64,000 bases of DNA from assembly GCA_018267915.1 (NCBI GenBank), contig JAFDXN010000033.1, forward strand, positions 124,001 through 188,000, written 5' to 3'. A model generated the notes under the pieces. The model saw only the letters and a program-made list of their open reading frames with translations. It did not search any database and was not told the DNA's origin. Each line of letters opens with the position of its first letter. Position 1 is the stretch's first letter. The stretch comes from Bacteroidota bacterium (GTDB taxonomy: Bacteria > Bacteroidota > Bacteroidia > Chitinophagales > Chitinophagaceae). Made by a program: the position numbers and the translations under genes. Below, piece by piece: positions 45,155 to 53,863 of this stretch.

Positions 45155-46664
45155 TAAACATCAGGATTCTAACGAAGCCCAAATACTTCGTATATCCGAA
45201 TATGTACGCCACAAGAATTTAGCAGTATGGAAAACCTATGAGATTGAGGAATCTTCGACACAAGGCGATAGAACACAATTTCAGCAAATTCTCAAGGAAA
45301 TAGCAAAATGTAAAGAGCCAATTGCACTGGTTGTAGATACTGTTGATAGACTGCAACGTAGCTTTAGAGAATCCGTAATCCTTGATGACCTGAGAAAGGC
45401 TGGGCAACTGGAACTGCATTTTTACCGAGAGAATCTTATTATCAATAAAGATTCAAACAGTGCAGATTTGTTGCGTTGGGATATAGCCGTAATGTTTGCA
45501 AGAAGCTATATTCTCCAATTAAGCGACAACGTTAAGCGAAAACTTGAATTGAAACGTTTAAACGGGGAATGGATTGGACGTGCACCCATTGGCTATATAA
45601 ATGTTGGCGAGGAAAAAAATAACCGAGATATTATTCCAGATGCCAAAATAAGACACCTAATCGTGAAAATATTTGAATTGTACGAAACGGGGCTGTATTC
45701 CATTAAAAAAGTGGGAGAAATAGTTGCAAAGGATGGGTTACGCAGCCCATTGGGCAAACAGCTTGCAACAAGTATGATAGACCATATTCTTAACAATCCA
45801 TTCTACTACGGAGAAATGCGTGTTAAAGGGAAACTTTATAACCATAAGTATCCGCCTCTTATCAATAAAGCACTATTCGATTCTTGTCAGCGGGTAAAAA
45901 ATGGATGGGATAAAAAGCCCTTTAAGTACGCAGCAAAGCAATTTATTTTTAGAGGGTTACTTCGCTGCGCAAAATGTAATTGCTCAATGAGCCCACAAAT
46001 AAAGAAAGGTAAATACGTGTACTACAGTTGCACTAATGCGCGTAAGCAAATCTGCGATAAGAAGATATATGTTAAGGAGGACGACCTATTAAAACCTATT
46101 TATGAAATACTCAGGACGTTTGATAGCATTCCACAATCCGAACTTAATATAGTCCTCTCTGAACTGAAGAAATCTACAGAGATTAAAGACAAATATCTTG
46201 AACACACCATAAAGCAACTGCGTTTAGAATACAATCAAATTCAGATTAAAATTGGCCGTATTGCTGATTTGCTTATCGAAAATGCCATTACGCCTGAAGT
46301 ATATAATCAAAAACTCAAGGAATATAAGGACGGTCAATATGATATCGATATTCAAATTAGGGAGCACACTAAGGCCGATAAGAACTACTATACGACTATC
46401 GCAACTGTGCTCGCAATAACTAAAAATAGCCTTAGAGCATTTACTAGTTCTAAAGTGGATGAGAAACGAGTAATAATAAATTTGATACTTCAGAACTCTA
46501 TTGTAAACGGGAAAAACCTTGAATTTACAATGCGTCCAGCCTTTGAAAAGCTATATGAAGCTAGTAAAACGCACAATTGGCTCCCCCTATTGGATATATT
46601 TAGAACTATCGATTTTGCAGATATTATATCGCGAATGCACGATGTCGACATTCTTCTTAATTAG
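45123..46664 (+). CDS. Large serine recombinase B
   Basis: A 513-residue protein; ATG 45123 (MKAIILARVSDKHQ) is preferred because the resolvase core begins there. Nucleophile Ser10 lies in LARVSDKHQDS. The 'Recombinase' domain follows (GEWIGRAPIGYIN), then a Cys4-type zinc ribbon (CAKCNCSM...CTNARKQICDKK, about 281-312) and a long coiled coil (about 340-420). It is markedly more AT-rich than recombinase A and only distantly similar, so the two probably arrived in different elements or have different jobs. It is oriented into the island. Confidence 0.88.
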   Translation: MKAIILARVSDKHQDSNEAQILRISEYVRHKNLAVWKTYEIEESSTQGDRTQFQQILKEIAKCKEPIALVVDTVDRLQRSFRESVILDDLRKAGQLELHFYRENLIINKDSNSADLLRWDIAVMFARSYILQLSDNVKRKLELKRLNGEWIGRAPIGYINVGEEKNNRDIIPDAKIRHLIVKIFELYETGLYSIKKVGEIVAKDGLRSPLGKQLATSMIDHILNNPFYYGEMRVKGKLYNHKYPPLINKALFDSCQRVKNGWDKKPFKYAAKQFIFRGLLRCAKCNCSMSPQIKKGKYVYYSCTNARKQICDKKIYVKEDDLLKPIYEILRTFDSIPQSELNIVLSELKKSTEIKDKYLEHTIKQLRLEYNQIQIKIGRIADLLIENAITPEVYNQKLKEYKDGQYDIDIQIREHTKADKNYYTTIATVLAITKNSLRAFTSSKVDEKRVIINLILQNSIVNGKNLEFTMRPAFEKLYEASKTHNWLPLLDIFRTIDFADIISRMHDVDILLN

Positions 46665-46684
46665 CAGCTAATCTCAAACTTTAC

Positions 46685-47356
46685 TTATATAGCTGTATTC
46701 AACCCAAATTGGCAAGTTATCTCTATAAGGCGATTTTGAAACAACCTAGTACTTATTGCGTGATATTGCCCGTCTTGATATAACCGAACAAAAAAATCAT
46801 TTCCTATGTCTTTAAGATGACATGATACTGAAACACCAAATTTGTCCAAAACACGCACGTCAACGACAAGATCTTCGCCAGCTATATCTTTGTCAAGCAC
46901 AATATTATTTTTACCACTGCTGAAATTCCCACCGAAAACGTTAAATCCAATAGAACAAAACTGAAAATGCTCTGCGCTTGCCAATGGTATCGGCTCAAAT
47001 ATTGGCACCATATGGCCAAGTCTATGTAAACCAGTTTTTGCAAACTCATGGCGTGTCATTTCATTAATTGTCTTTTCTAACATAATACCGTTGGCATCTC
47101 GCGTTATTACCTTAAGCTTTACATGATTCCGATATACATTTATGTACTTTTCAATGTGACTATTGTTAGATTTAAATGAATAATGGTACTCCCCGCTACC
47201 TGGATAGGTAAAATGACAATCTAGATGAGAATTAGGCGTTAAACCCATATCTTCCTTCAGCCAATCACCCATATACCACCCAGTGATACTATTTTGATTG
47301 ATCACTATCCAGCAAACCTGAAAAAGCCCCTTATTAGTGCGTAACAATAAACGCAT
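46685..47356 (-). CDS. Unknown soluble protein
   Basis: A 223-residue protein with no signal peptide or membrane helix. It is beta-rich with repeated patterns (HFTYPGSGEYHYSFKSNN, KYINVYRNHVKLKVITRD) and a C-terminal FVRLYQDGQYHAISTRLF. It lies convergent with recombinase B (20 nt apart) and divergent from the HEPN-like gene. No family is recognised. AT-rich, like the rest of the island. Confidence 0.55.
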   Translation of the reverse strand: MRLLLRTNKGLFQVCWIVINQNSITGWYMGDWLKEDMGLTPNSHLDCHFTYPGSGEYHYSFKSNNSHIEKYINVYRNHVKLKVITRDANGIMLEKTINEMTRHEFAKTGLHRLGHMVPIFEPIPLASAEHFQFCSIGFNVFGGNFSSGKNNIVLDKDIAGEDLVVDVRVLDKFGVSVSCHLKDIGNDFFVRLYQDGQYHAISTRLFQNRLIEITCQFGLNTAI

Positions 47357-47431
47357 AGTTTTACAAAGTTTCGCAAAGCCAGAATAATTTACTTTTCAAT
47401 AGCTTAATAACAATTAATATTTTTGTTAAGC

Positions 47432-48463
47432 ATGGATACCAAATTTACAATAGGAGACCTAATTACCGCATTAAAGACTGATATTTTCCCTGATAATTCT
47501 GACAACCCGCTCGAAGAAAGAGCAAGAAAATGGGAATTAGCAACAAAGGAATGCATCACTGTATGCCACACGATACTCATCCAACATGTAACCAAGCCAG
47601 GATTGGACGATACTAAACTAAGCCGCTGGAAAAGAGATAAAATCGAAAAGTGTATGAAGGCCTTGTCCGAATATACCGAAATTCTCGGCCGAAGTCTAAC
47701 CAAAGAGCGAATTGAGGTAAACTGCATGCGGGGACTTGCAAGAATATATACCGAGTTCAGCCCCGACTATATCTTTATTATATCCAATTCGTATTATGGC
47801 GCTATTCTTGCTGATATCTACTGGATATCTGATATAACTATTCAGGATGCTTTATTAATCGCGGGAGGAAAGCTGGACATTTCTGAGTTGGGAGCAAAAA
47901 CCCCTTATATAATTAACCACATCGAAGAATTATTGGCTAAGAATAAGGATGTCTTTAAAATCTATGATTTATACACTGACACAATCTCTGAAGCATTTAA
48001 GTGTTATAAAAATGGGTATCACAAAGCATTTAATTTACTCTTACTAACCAGCATAGAAGGTTTAACACGGAGGCTTGGCGTATATCTTATTAAAAAACAA
48101 AATCTTGACGTGGACCCATATGCCGATGAATACAACTCTTTAGATAGCTTTTTACGAAAAATAGAATGGAAAGAAGATTTGCAAATTTCTTCAACCAGAT
48201 TAGAAGCACTTACCGCACGGCATCAACCGGTTTCTTTTGATGACCCATTTTTTGATGTTAAGAAATTCTATGAAGACAAATACATTACTGTTAAGACGAG
48301 ATTAGACTTTCTAAGAAGGCGTTTCAAAGAAAATAGAGATTTGATCCTTCATGGGCAAGAAATGGAATATAATAAACCTCATCATGGCTATATCAATTCC
48401 TGGGCTTTGTATGAGGTACTTTTAGCGATTACTGAATTTTATGAACTGTATGGAAACGAATAA
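47432..48463 (+). CDS. HEPN-like protein with Rx4H motif
   Basis: A 343-residue all-helical protein from ATG 47432; a TTG nine bases earlier is less likely. The C-terminal ~130 residues (LLLTSIEGLTRRLGVYL to the end) have the shape of a HEPN domain and carry the R-x4-H signature of HEPN ribonucleases in ENRDLILHGQEM (Arg302 to His307). HEPN proteins in bacteria are commonly RNases of toxin-antitoxin, abortive-infection or phage-defence systems. The N-terminal part is helical and unrecognised. A -7-like TATTTTTG ends 7 nt before the ATG. A small membrane protein follows after 27 nt and is probably its partner. Confidence 0.65.
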   Translation: MDTKFTIGDLITALKTDIFPDNSDNPLEERARKWELATKECITVCHTILIQHVTKPGLDDTKLSRWKRDKIEKCMKALSEYTEILGRSLTKERIEVNCMRGLARIYTEFSPDYIFIISNSYYGAILADIYWISDITIQDALLIAGGKLDISELGAKTPYIINHIEELLAKNKDVFKIYDLYTDTISEAFKCYKNGYHKAFNLLLLTSIEGLTRRLGVYLIKKQNLDVDPYADEYNSLDSFLRKIEWKEDLQISSTRLEALTARHQPVSFDDPFFDVKKFYEDKYITVKTRLDFLRRRFKENRDLILHGQEMEYNKPHHGYINSWALYEVLLAITEFYELYGNE

Positions 48464-48490
48464 CTAATTTAGCAGTAAGTTACCGCTCTT

Positions 48491-49009
48491 ATGACCATAA
48501 CCGAAGTGTTTTCATCAATAATTACTGGCGTAATTTCTTCAATTCTTGTGGTTGTTATATTGGGATGGCGCGATCAAAAAAAATGGAACAGGACAAAAAG
48601 GCTTTTTCTTTCAAAAATGAACGGCACCATGCATTTAGCAAACTATGACATTCTTACCGTATTGAACATCAATCCCACTTACGAAGACACTGATACTCCT
48701 AAATCATTCTCCGAAATATGTGACGAGGTTCTAACTAGCATTGTATCCGAAAAGAAGTTTGCAATACTTGCTCAACAGTTTGAAAATATAATAAAGAACA
48801 TTGAAAACCTCCGCGCCCAAGCCCTTATTATACCTACATATATGCCCAAGGATTACCATTCCATTGATAAATCAATATCTATTTTAAAATCTTATACTTC
48901 AGCACACTACTTTTATCAGCCGTTGGATGAGAAAGAGGATGAGCGTGAAGAATTAGAACAAAGCTTAAAAGAAAAAATAGTGGCTATCTACTCTTTCATT
49001 AATGGCTAG
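48491..49009 (+). CDS. Small membrane protein paired with the HEPN-like gene
   Basis: 172 residues with one N-terminal membrane helix (about 8-26, IITGVISSILVVVILGW) followed by a basic stop-transfer stretch. A cytoplasmic helical domain (about 30-172) ends in a Glu-rich coil (DEKEDEREELEQSLKEK). It starts 27 nt after the HEPN-like gene on the same strand, so they form a two-gene unit. A membrane-bound regulator or effector is plausible; no family is recognised. Confidence 0.6.
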   Translation: MTITEVFSSIITGVISSILVVVILGWRDQKKWNRTKRLFLSKMNGTMHLANYDILTVLNINPTYEDTDTPKSFSEICDEVLTSIVSEKKFAILAQQFENIIKNIENLRAQALIIPTYMPKDYHSIDKSISILKSYTSAHYFYQPLDEKEDEREELEQSLKEKIVAIYSFING

Positions 49010-49020
49010 GATTTTCAGTT

Positions 49021-51450
49021 CTAAGTCTTCCCATGACAGTACTTATATTTTTTACCTGAAGCGCACGGACAGGGATCATTTCTGCCAACTTTTGTTTTCC
49101 CTATTTCATCTGCCGCTTTAGTATTTAGATAATCCATTGCAACCTCCAAATCCTCTTTTGGCACTGTTTCAGGGGATAATTGCTCTACGTATTCAATTTT
49201 ATATGGCGAAACATTCTTAATCTGAACAATTAACCAAGATTCCGAATCGGAACTTATTGCAAGTGCCGCAGACCGTGCACGCTCAACCTCCAATTGTCTA
49301 TTTTCTGCAAAAGTTATGCTGATACCTTTTTTCGATTCAGGCTGGGAAAGGCGAACACTTATCCGTCTACCCTGCAAAAATCGCTCGGTGAGCATTTTTA
49401 AGTGTTTATCTAGATAAGCTCTGCCGCGATCATCAAATGCCAACAAAAAATCTACGGTTTCAAAGCGTCCAGAGCATTTGGAAACTGACAATGCTTCAAT
49501 AAGAGCTTTAAAATGCTCAGGAAGATTTTGTCCCGGCACTTCGCTTTCGGCGCCAACATATTTATCGGCAAAGTAATAGTCAATATTTCGGGCATATTCG
49601 CTAAACATTCTATTAGCCTGCATGCCACCTTTAAATTCAATTTCGGGGATGTGATAGAAATTATGCTGTAAATACAAACCAACATGTTCCATTTCGCAGA
49701 ACGTTGTGATACTGGCATCTTCAGCAGCAGTCAATCGTTGTTCTAGATAATGACAAAACTGAGGGCCCTTCTTATCAAATAAGACAGCTATTGATCGTAA
49801 ATCATCTATGGCTACATGCCATGGTGGGGACTTTAATAGAGTTTCATCTAAAATTGATAAACGGGCAATTTTTGCACCAACCCATCCAAGTGGTTCGCGG
49901 GTTACAACTACTCTGAAAATTCGCCTATAGTTCTTGCGTTCTAATGTACAAACTATTCGAGTACCGGATGAATCGAAAAAAGTTACTTTGCCTGCAGAAT
50001 TAATATATCGCTCTGCTCGCTCAGACTGCCGCTGACCTTCTACAATTAGATTTGTTAAATCAGCGAGTAAGCTTTTGGGAGCCCCACGACTTGCAGCCTC
50101 GGAGAATTTTCCAGCTTTCCCTTCAACTAGGAATAGCACATCGTCAACGGTGATTAATCCATCCAGTTCAGTAAGCGTTCCAGGAATATCGGGATTCGGA
50201 TAAAACGCATTTAGGTGTATTTGATCTGGCTGAAGAATTTTTGCCATTAAATCAAGCATCCCAGTTTCCAGTTTGTGGCCGCGGTTATTCATCATGGAAT
50301 CAACCGCACCTGGAATTTTTGATATCAAATCTTGTTCAATAATTTCTGCGATTCTGTCTTCAAACCCAGTATGAAAAAAATGGTAATAGCGGCCATTTGC
50401 CTTTAGAAATGGCTTGTAATGCAGTACTGAATTAGAGAGGGGACTGATATCGTCATTACTTTCAAAGTCTGTCTGTATTGATTCTCCGGCCTGTACAGAA
50501 AGAACGTCTAACACCGCTGACGGTAATTGCGCTATATCAGTAATGTCAAAAATGGCTGGAGTAAATGCTTTACTCATATTTTCTTGCATTGCCGAATATT
50601 CCTTCGCAAAATCCTCCGTGGCTAATGCTTCTCGCACCTTATCCATTTCCTCAGGTGGAGCACTTGGATCAATTTTAAAACCCCTATTCATCAGTAGTTG
50701 CATTAAAGCATTCGTAGAGGACATTGCCTTGTAGTACCTATCAATTAATCCTGTTTTTTGGTAGTTGTGTAAGTTTCTTAAGCCTGCAATCAATTCGTCC
50801 ACGGTTATGCCGTATGTATCTGAAATCCAAGCTGCGTATGGGGTCAGGGCATCGCTCCAATAGTCTTCCATAAAGACCGCGTATCGCTCAACTCGAACCG
50901 ATAGGCGCTTATTATCAATAAAAAACCGCAGTTCGTCGGTAGCATCAGGTGGATTGTTTAGTGTTGGGCGATTCATAATCCATTTCCTCACCAGCACAAT
51001 ACTGTCTTTTGCAAGTTGCCAAATGACATTCCATGCTTCCTCGGTTAGTTCAGTTTTGCCGCCTGTAATGTTTGTTCGACTTATTAAATACTGGAGATAT
51101 TCGACACCGGGCAAGCGCAAGTTTTCTTCGGGTGAAAAATCAGCTTCGGACTTATGCTTAATAAACAGAATGAAGAGTTCATATGCAGCCCTATGCATTA
51201 ATATCACAGGATCATATTCAGCAATCAACGTCTGCAATTCGGCAATCTTTTGCTTTAGCTCTTTTAGGCTTTCTTTCGCAAATTCTGCTTTGTCCAGTAG
51301 AAATTGCTCGCGCTCTTCCTCCGTCATATCATTCTTGACCAAAATGCTATTGCCATATTTCGCAATCTTTATCGGTCCATCACCATATAGAACCTCAGGT
51401 TCAATTTTACGATGAGTTTTGTTGTTCTTACTACGACTCTTTCTACCCAT
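49021..51450 (-). CDS. PD-(D/E)XK nuclease-like protein with C-terminal SEC-C domain
   Basis: An 809-residue cytoplasmic protein. The N-terminus is basic and then a coiled coil (about 35-70). Around 428-447 it has ELDGLITVDDVLFLVEGKAG, that is Asp430 ... Glu443-x-Lys445 behind a hydrophobic strand, the active-site pattern of PD-(D/E)XK nucleases. The C-terminal 20 residues, VGRNDPCPCASGKKYKYCHG, form the SEC-C zinc-binding motif (C-x-C...CH) known from SecA and many accessory proteins. A long single-chain nuclease with SEC-C inside a mobile island suggests a defence nuclease. No helicase or methylase partner is adjacent. Confidence 0.7.
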   Translation of the reverse strand: MGRKSRSKNNKTHRKIEPEVLYGDGPIKIAKYGNSILVKNDMTEEEREQFLLDKAEFAKESLKELKQKIAELQTLIAEYDPVILMHRAAYELFILFIKHKSEADFSPEENLRLPGVEYLQYLISRTNITGGKTELTEEAWNVIWQLAKDSIVLVRKWIMNRPTLNNPPDATDELRFFIDNKRLSVRVERYAVFMEDYWSDALTPYAAWISDTYGITVDELIAGLRNLHNYQKTGLIDRYYKAMSSTNALMQLLMNRGFKIDPSAPPEEMDKVREALATEDFAKEYSAMQENMSKAFTPAIFDITDIAQLPSAVLDVLSVQAGESIQTDFESNDDISPLSNSVLHYKPFLKANGRYYHFFHTGFEDRIAEIIEQDLISKIPGAVDSMMNNRGHKLETGMLDLMAKILQPDQIHLNAFYPNPDIPGTLTELDGLITVDDVLFLVEGKAGKFSEAASRGAPKSLLADLTNLIVEGQRQSERAERYINSAGKVTFFDSSGTRIVCTLERKNYRRIFRVVVTREPLGWVGAKIARLSILDETLLKSPPWHVAIDDLRSIAVLFDKKGPQFCHYLEQRLTAAEDASITTFCEMEHVGLYLQHNFYHIPEIEFKGGMQANRMFSEYARNIDYYFADKYVGAESEVPGQNLPEHFKALIEALSVSKCSGRFETVDFLLAFDDRGRAYLDKHLKMLTERFLQGRRISVRLSQPESKKGISITFAENRQLEVERARSAALAISSDSESWLIVQIKNVSPYKIEYVEQLSPETVPKEDLEVAMDYLNTKAADEIGKTKVGRNDPCPCASGKKYKYCHGKT

Positions 51451-51553
51451 AGTTTAAAAGTTCAAAATGCATAGTTAGGAGATTTTTGGATTTGTATTTA
51501 TAGAATTTTTATATGCCTTATTTTAGGATTGCTTTACGGCTATCGTATAGCTC

Positions 51554-51841
51554 ATGGAGCAAGGGTCAGAGTACATTCCCAATGATTTACGGAAATATCG
51601 CCTAAGAATGGGCTACCGACAAAAAGATGTCGCGCGTCTTCTTGGCCTCAAGGGAGCTGGCCGGATATCAGAATGGGAAAGTGGAACCTCGGTTCCAAGT
51701 ATCGAAAATCTCATCAAGCTGTCGGTTATTTATCAAACGCTCTGTGAACAGCTCTATACCCATGTACGCAGGGATTTCATTAAAGATTTTGAGCAGCGCA
51801 GAAAACAATTACCAAATGAGGTTTCAGATAAGGGGGGATAG
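51554..51841 (+). CDS. XRE-family helix-turn-helix regulator
   Basis: A 95-residue protein with a classic Cro/C1-type HTH (about 9-65): LRKYRLRMGYRQKDVARLLG, then the recognition helix KGAGRISEWESGTSVPS and NLIKLSVIYQTLCEQLY. The C-terminus is short and basic. It is divergent from the SEC-C nuclease gene, with about 100 bp between, and heads the plus-strand run 51554-53863. It probably controls the island genes on one or both sides. Confidence 0.85.
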   Translation: MEQGSEYIPNDLRKYRLRMGYRQKDVARLLGLKGAGRISEWESGTSVPSIENLIKLSVIYQTLCEQLYTHVRRDFIKDFEQRRKQLPNEVSDKGG

Positions 51842-51922
51842 TATATAACGACGTTAGACGCTTTATTAAAATAAAAAAACGACGACGGAGAATGTGACAT
51901 CTCTACCGTTATCATAAATAGT

Positions 51923-52135
51923 ATGAATGATACTCGAAAAACTGCACTAGCTCGCGAAATAGCAGATACCCTCAATGATATGGCCTCACTTGATACCCAT
52001 ATTAGGTTTGTAAACAAGTATTCAGAAGACTTCTTGCGTAGGCAGCTAGAATATGTAATGGGCAAAGCAGATAATGAAATTGAGGTAAGCCGTGCGGCCT
52101 ATTATGTTCACCTTGTTAAACGGAATGGAAGGTAA
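51923..52135 (+). CDS. Small unknown protein of the island
   Basis: A 70-residue helical protein, MNDTRKTALAREIADTLNDM, with a second part SEDFLRRQLEYVMGKADNEI. Its end overlaps the next gene by 11 nt, indicating coupling to the RuvC-like gene and, further on, to the HerA/TraG-type ATPase. The composition suggests a helical DNA-processing accessory. No family is recognised. Confidence 0.6.
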   Translation: MNDTRKTALAREIADTLNDMASLDTHIRFVNKYSEDFLRRQLEYVMGKADNEIEVSRAAYYVHLVKRNGR

Positions 52136-52607
52136 TCTTGGGATCAGTATTGGCACCTGGTCAATCGGGGTGGCAGTCATTGCAGATAATGAACTGCTTG
52201 AATGGCGTGTAAAGACATTCCCAGGTATATGGTCGGCCTGCAAGCTGAAACGAATACTCAAGACCATTGAACAGATAATGGATGACCGGTACCGAATAAC
52301 GAGTGTGGGCATTAAAACGCCTATTTCGGCCCTCTGCTCCACCCAAAGCCTTGAACTCGCAGAAGCGATATGGCATATGGCGGCTGAACGCAAGATGCGC
52401 GTTACTATGTGTTCACTATTACAACTTAAACGCCGGTATGGAGAGCCTACAAAACGGACCAATAAAGGGATATTTGTCTCGGCCTTAGTCATTAAGTACC
52501 CAGAGCTTTCCATGTACGCCAAACGGGTGGAAAAGCGGAAAGGATACTTTGCAAAGCTGTTTGAAGCCATTGTCTGTGCGGAAATAGCGGCAGAAGCACA
52601 GCACTAA
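52125..52607 (+). CDS. Probable RNase H-fold (RuvC-like) protein
   Basis: A 160-residue protein; ATG 52125 (MEGNLGISIGTWSIGVAVIA) is chosen because it begins the domain. The opening ISIGTWSIGVAVIADNELLE, with a strand-turn-strand, then RYRITSVGIKTP and the late AKLFEAIVCAEIAAEA, follow the strand order of RuvC/RNase H-fold resolvases. The usual first Asp is Gly-Thr here, so activity is doubtful. It is coupled to the 70-residue gene upstream and followed by the ATPase gene, which is consistent with a role in moving or resolving element DNA. Confidence 0.5.
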   Translation: MEGNLGISIGTWSIGVAVIADNELLEWRVKTFPGIWSACKLKRILKTIEQIMDDRYRITSVGIKTPISALCSTQSLELAEAIWHMAAERKMRVTMCSLLQLKRRYGEPTKRTNKGIFVSALVIKYPELSMYAKRVEKRKGYFAKLFEAIVCAEIAAEAQH

Positions 52608-52619
52608 GCCGTGCTTTTT
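52594..52619 (+). terminator. Weak terminator-like hairpin
   Basis: AAGCAC (52594-52599) pairs with GTGCTT (52611-52616), followed by TTT. It overlaps the stop codon of the RuvC-like gene. Confidence 0.3.
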
Positions 52620-52678
52620 GCATATATGGGAAGTTTAGGGGAGTTATGCGGCCTCTCTGCCTCCGGTATGCTTACTCT

Positions 52679-53863
52679 ATGGCATATGAGCACGATAAAG
52701 AACAGATCACCTACATAGGCACAACAAACTTCCGCAACACCAATATCCGTTTTGGTATTAAGGATACTGACCGTTTAGGGCATATTTACTGCATCGGGAA
52801 GACCGGAGTAGGGAAATCTACCCTACTCCAAAATATGGCCCTGCAGGACATACAGAATGGCAAAGGGCTTGCGGTCATAGACCCGCATGGAGATGTGGCG
52901 GAGTATCTCATGAGCCGCATTCCCGAGAGCCGCAAAAGAGACGTTATTTACATAAATCCGGTAGACCTAGATCATCCGGTAGCGTTTAACCCATTGCATC
53001 GGGTAAAGGCAGAACATCACCATTTAGTTGTGAGCGGGCTTGTAGCAACCTTTAAGAAGATCTGGAGCGAGTCATGGGGGCCACGCCTGGAACACATACT
53101 GCGGTTCTGTTTACATACATTGCTTGAATATCCTGACGCTACACTGCTGGACATTCAGCCGCTGCTTACCGATGCAGATTTCAGGCAGCATGTACTCCTC
53201 TATATACGAAATCCCTTTACCCTTGCCTTTTGGCAGAACGAATACAACGGATATTCCCCACGACTACGTGCAGAGGCAATTGCGCCTATTCTCAACAAAG
53301 TGGGATTGTTTCAGACAAGCATACCGCTCAGGAATATGGTAGGACAAAAAAAGCGGGATTTCCGCATGCAGCAGGTACTTGATTTAGGGAAAATATTAAT
53401 CGTCAACCTTTCAAAAGGGAAGATAGGGGAAGATGCATCGAGCTTGCTTGGAAGCATGCTGGTGTCTGCAATACAAAATGCCGCACTCTATAGGGCACAT
53501 AAGCCGACACACACCCGCACGCCATTCTTCTTGTACATTGACGAATGCCACAGCTTTATTACGATGTCATTTGTGGATATTCTCGCAGAGGCCAGGAAAT
53601 ACGGCTTAGGAATATTTATGGCGAATCAGTTTCTTGGCCAACTGAATGAGGGAATACAATCTGCGCTTATAGGCAATGTTGGGACTCTTATTTGCTTTAG
53701 AATTGGCAATGAAGATGCTGGACGGCTTGCAATGGAATTTTACCCAGACTTCGAGGCGCAAGATCTATTGAAATTGCCAAGGAGTACTGTCTACATAAAA
53801 CTTATGATAAACGGCGCAACGTCACAGCCGTTTAGCGCAACGTGTCACCAATCGAGCTATTGA
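52679..53863 (+). CDS. HerA/TraG-type ATPase, short form
   Basis: A 394-residue ATPase from ATG 52679. Walker A GKTGVGKST (about 40-48), followed by ALQDIQNGKGLAVIDPHGD, Walker B FFLYIDECH (about 283-291) and a Gln-rich sensor stretch (FMANQFLGQL). It belongs to the HerA/FtsK/TraG group that translocates DNA, often in conjugative coupling or defence. The ATPase core parallels the 780-residue protein encoded at 59419-61761 (shared DPHGD, SRIPE, FFLYIDE), but the ~380-residue N-terminal domain of the latter is absent. No transmembrane helices are visible. It overlaps the convergent zinc-finger gene by 32 nt. Confidence 0.8.
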   Translation: MAYEHDKEQITYIGTTNFRNTNIRFGIKDTDRLGHIYCIGKTGVGKSTLLQNMALQDIQNGKGLAVIDPHGDVAEYLMSRIPESRKRDVIYINPVDLDHPVAFNPLHRVKAEHHHLVVSGLVATFKKIWSESWGPRLEHILRFCLHTLLEYPDATLLDIQPLLTDADFRQHVLLYIRNPFTLAFWQNEYNGYSPRLRAEAIAPILNKVGLFQTSIPLRNMVGQKKRDFRMQQVLDLGKILIVNLSKGKIGEDASSLLGSMLVSAIQNAALYRAHKPTHTRTPFFLYIDECHSFITMSFVDILAEARKYGLGIFMANQFLGQLNEGIQSALIGNVGTLICFRIGNEDAGRLAMEFYPDFEAQDLLKLPRSTVYIKLMINGATSQPFSATCHQSSY

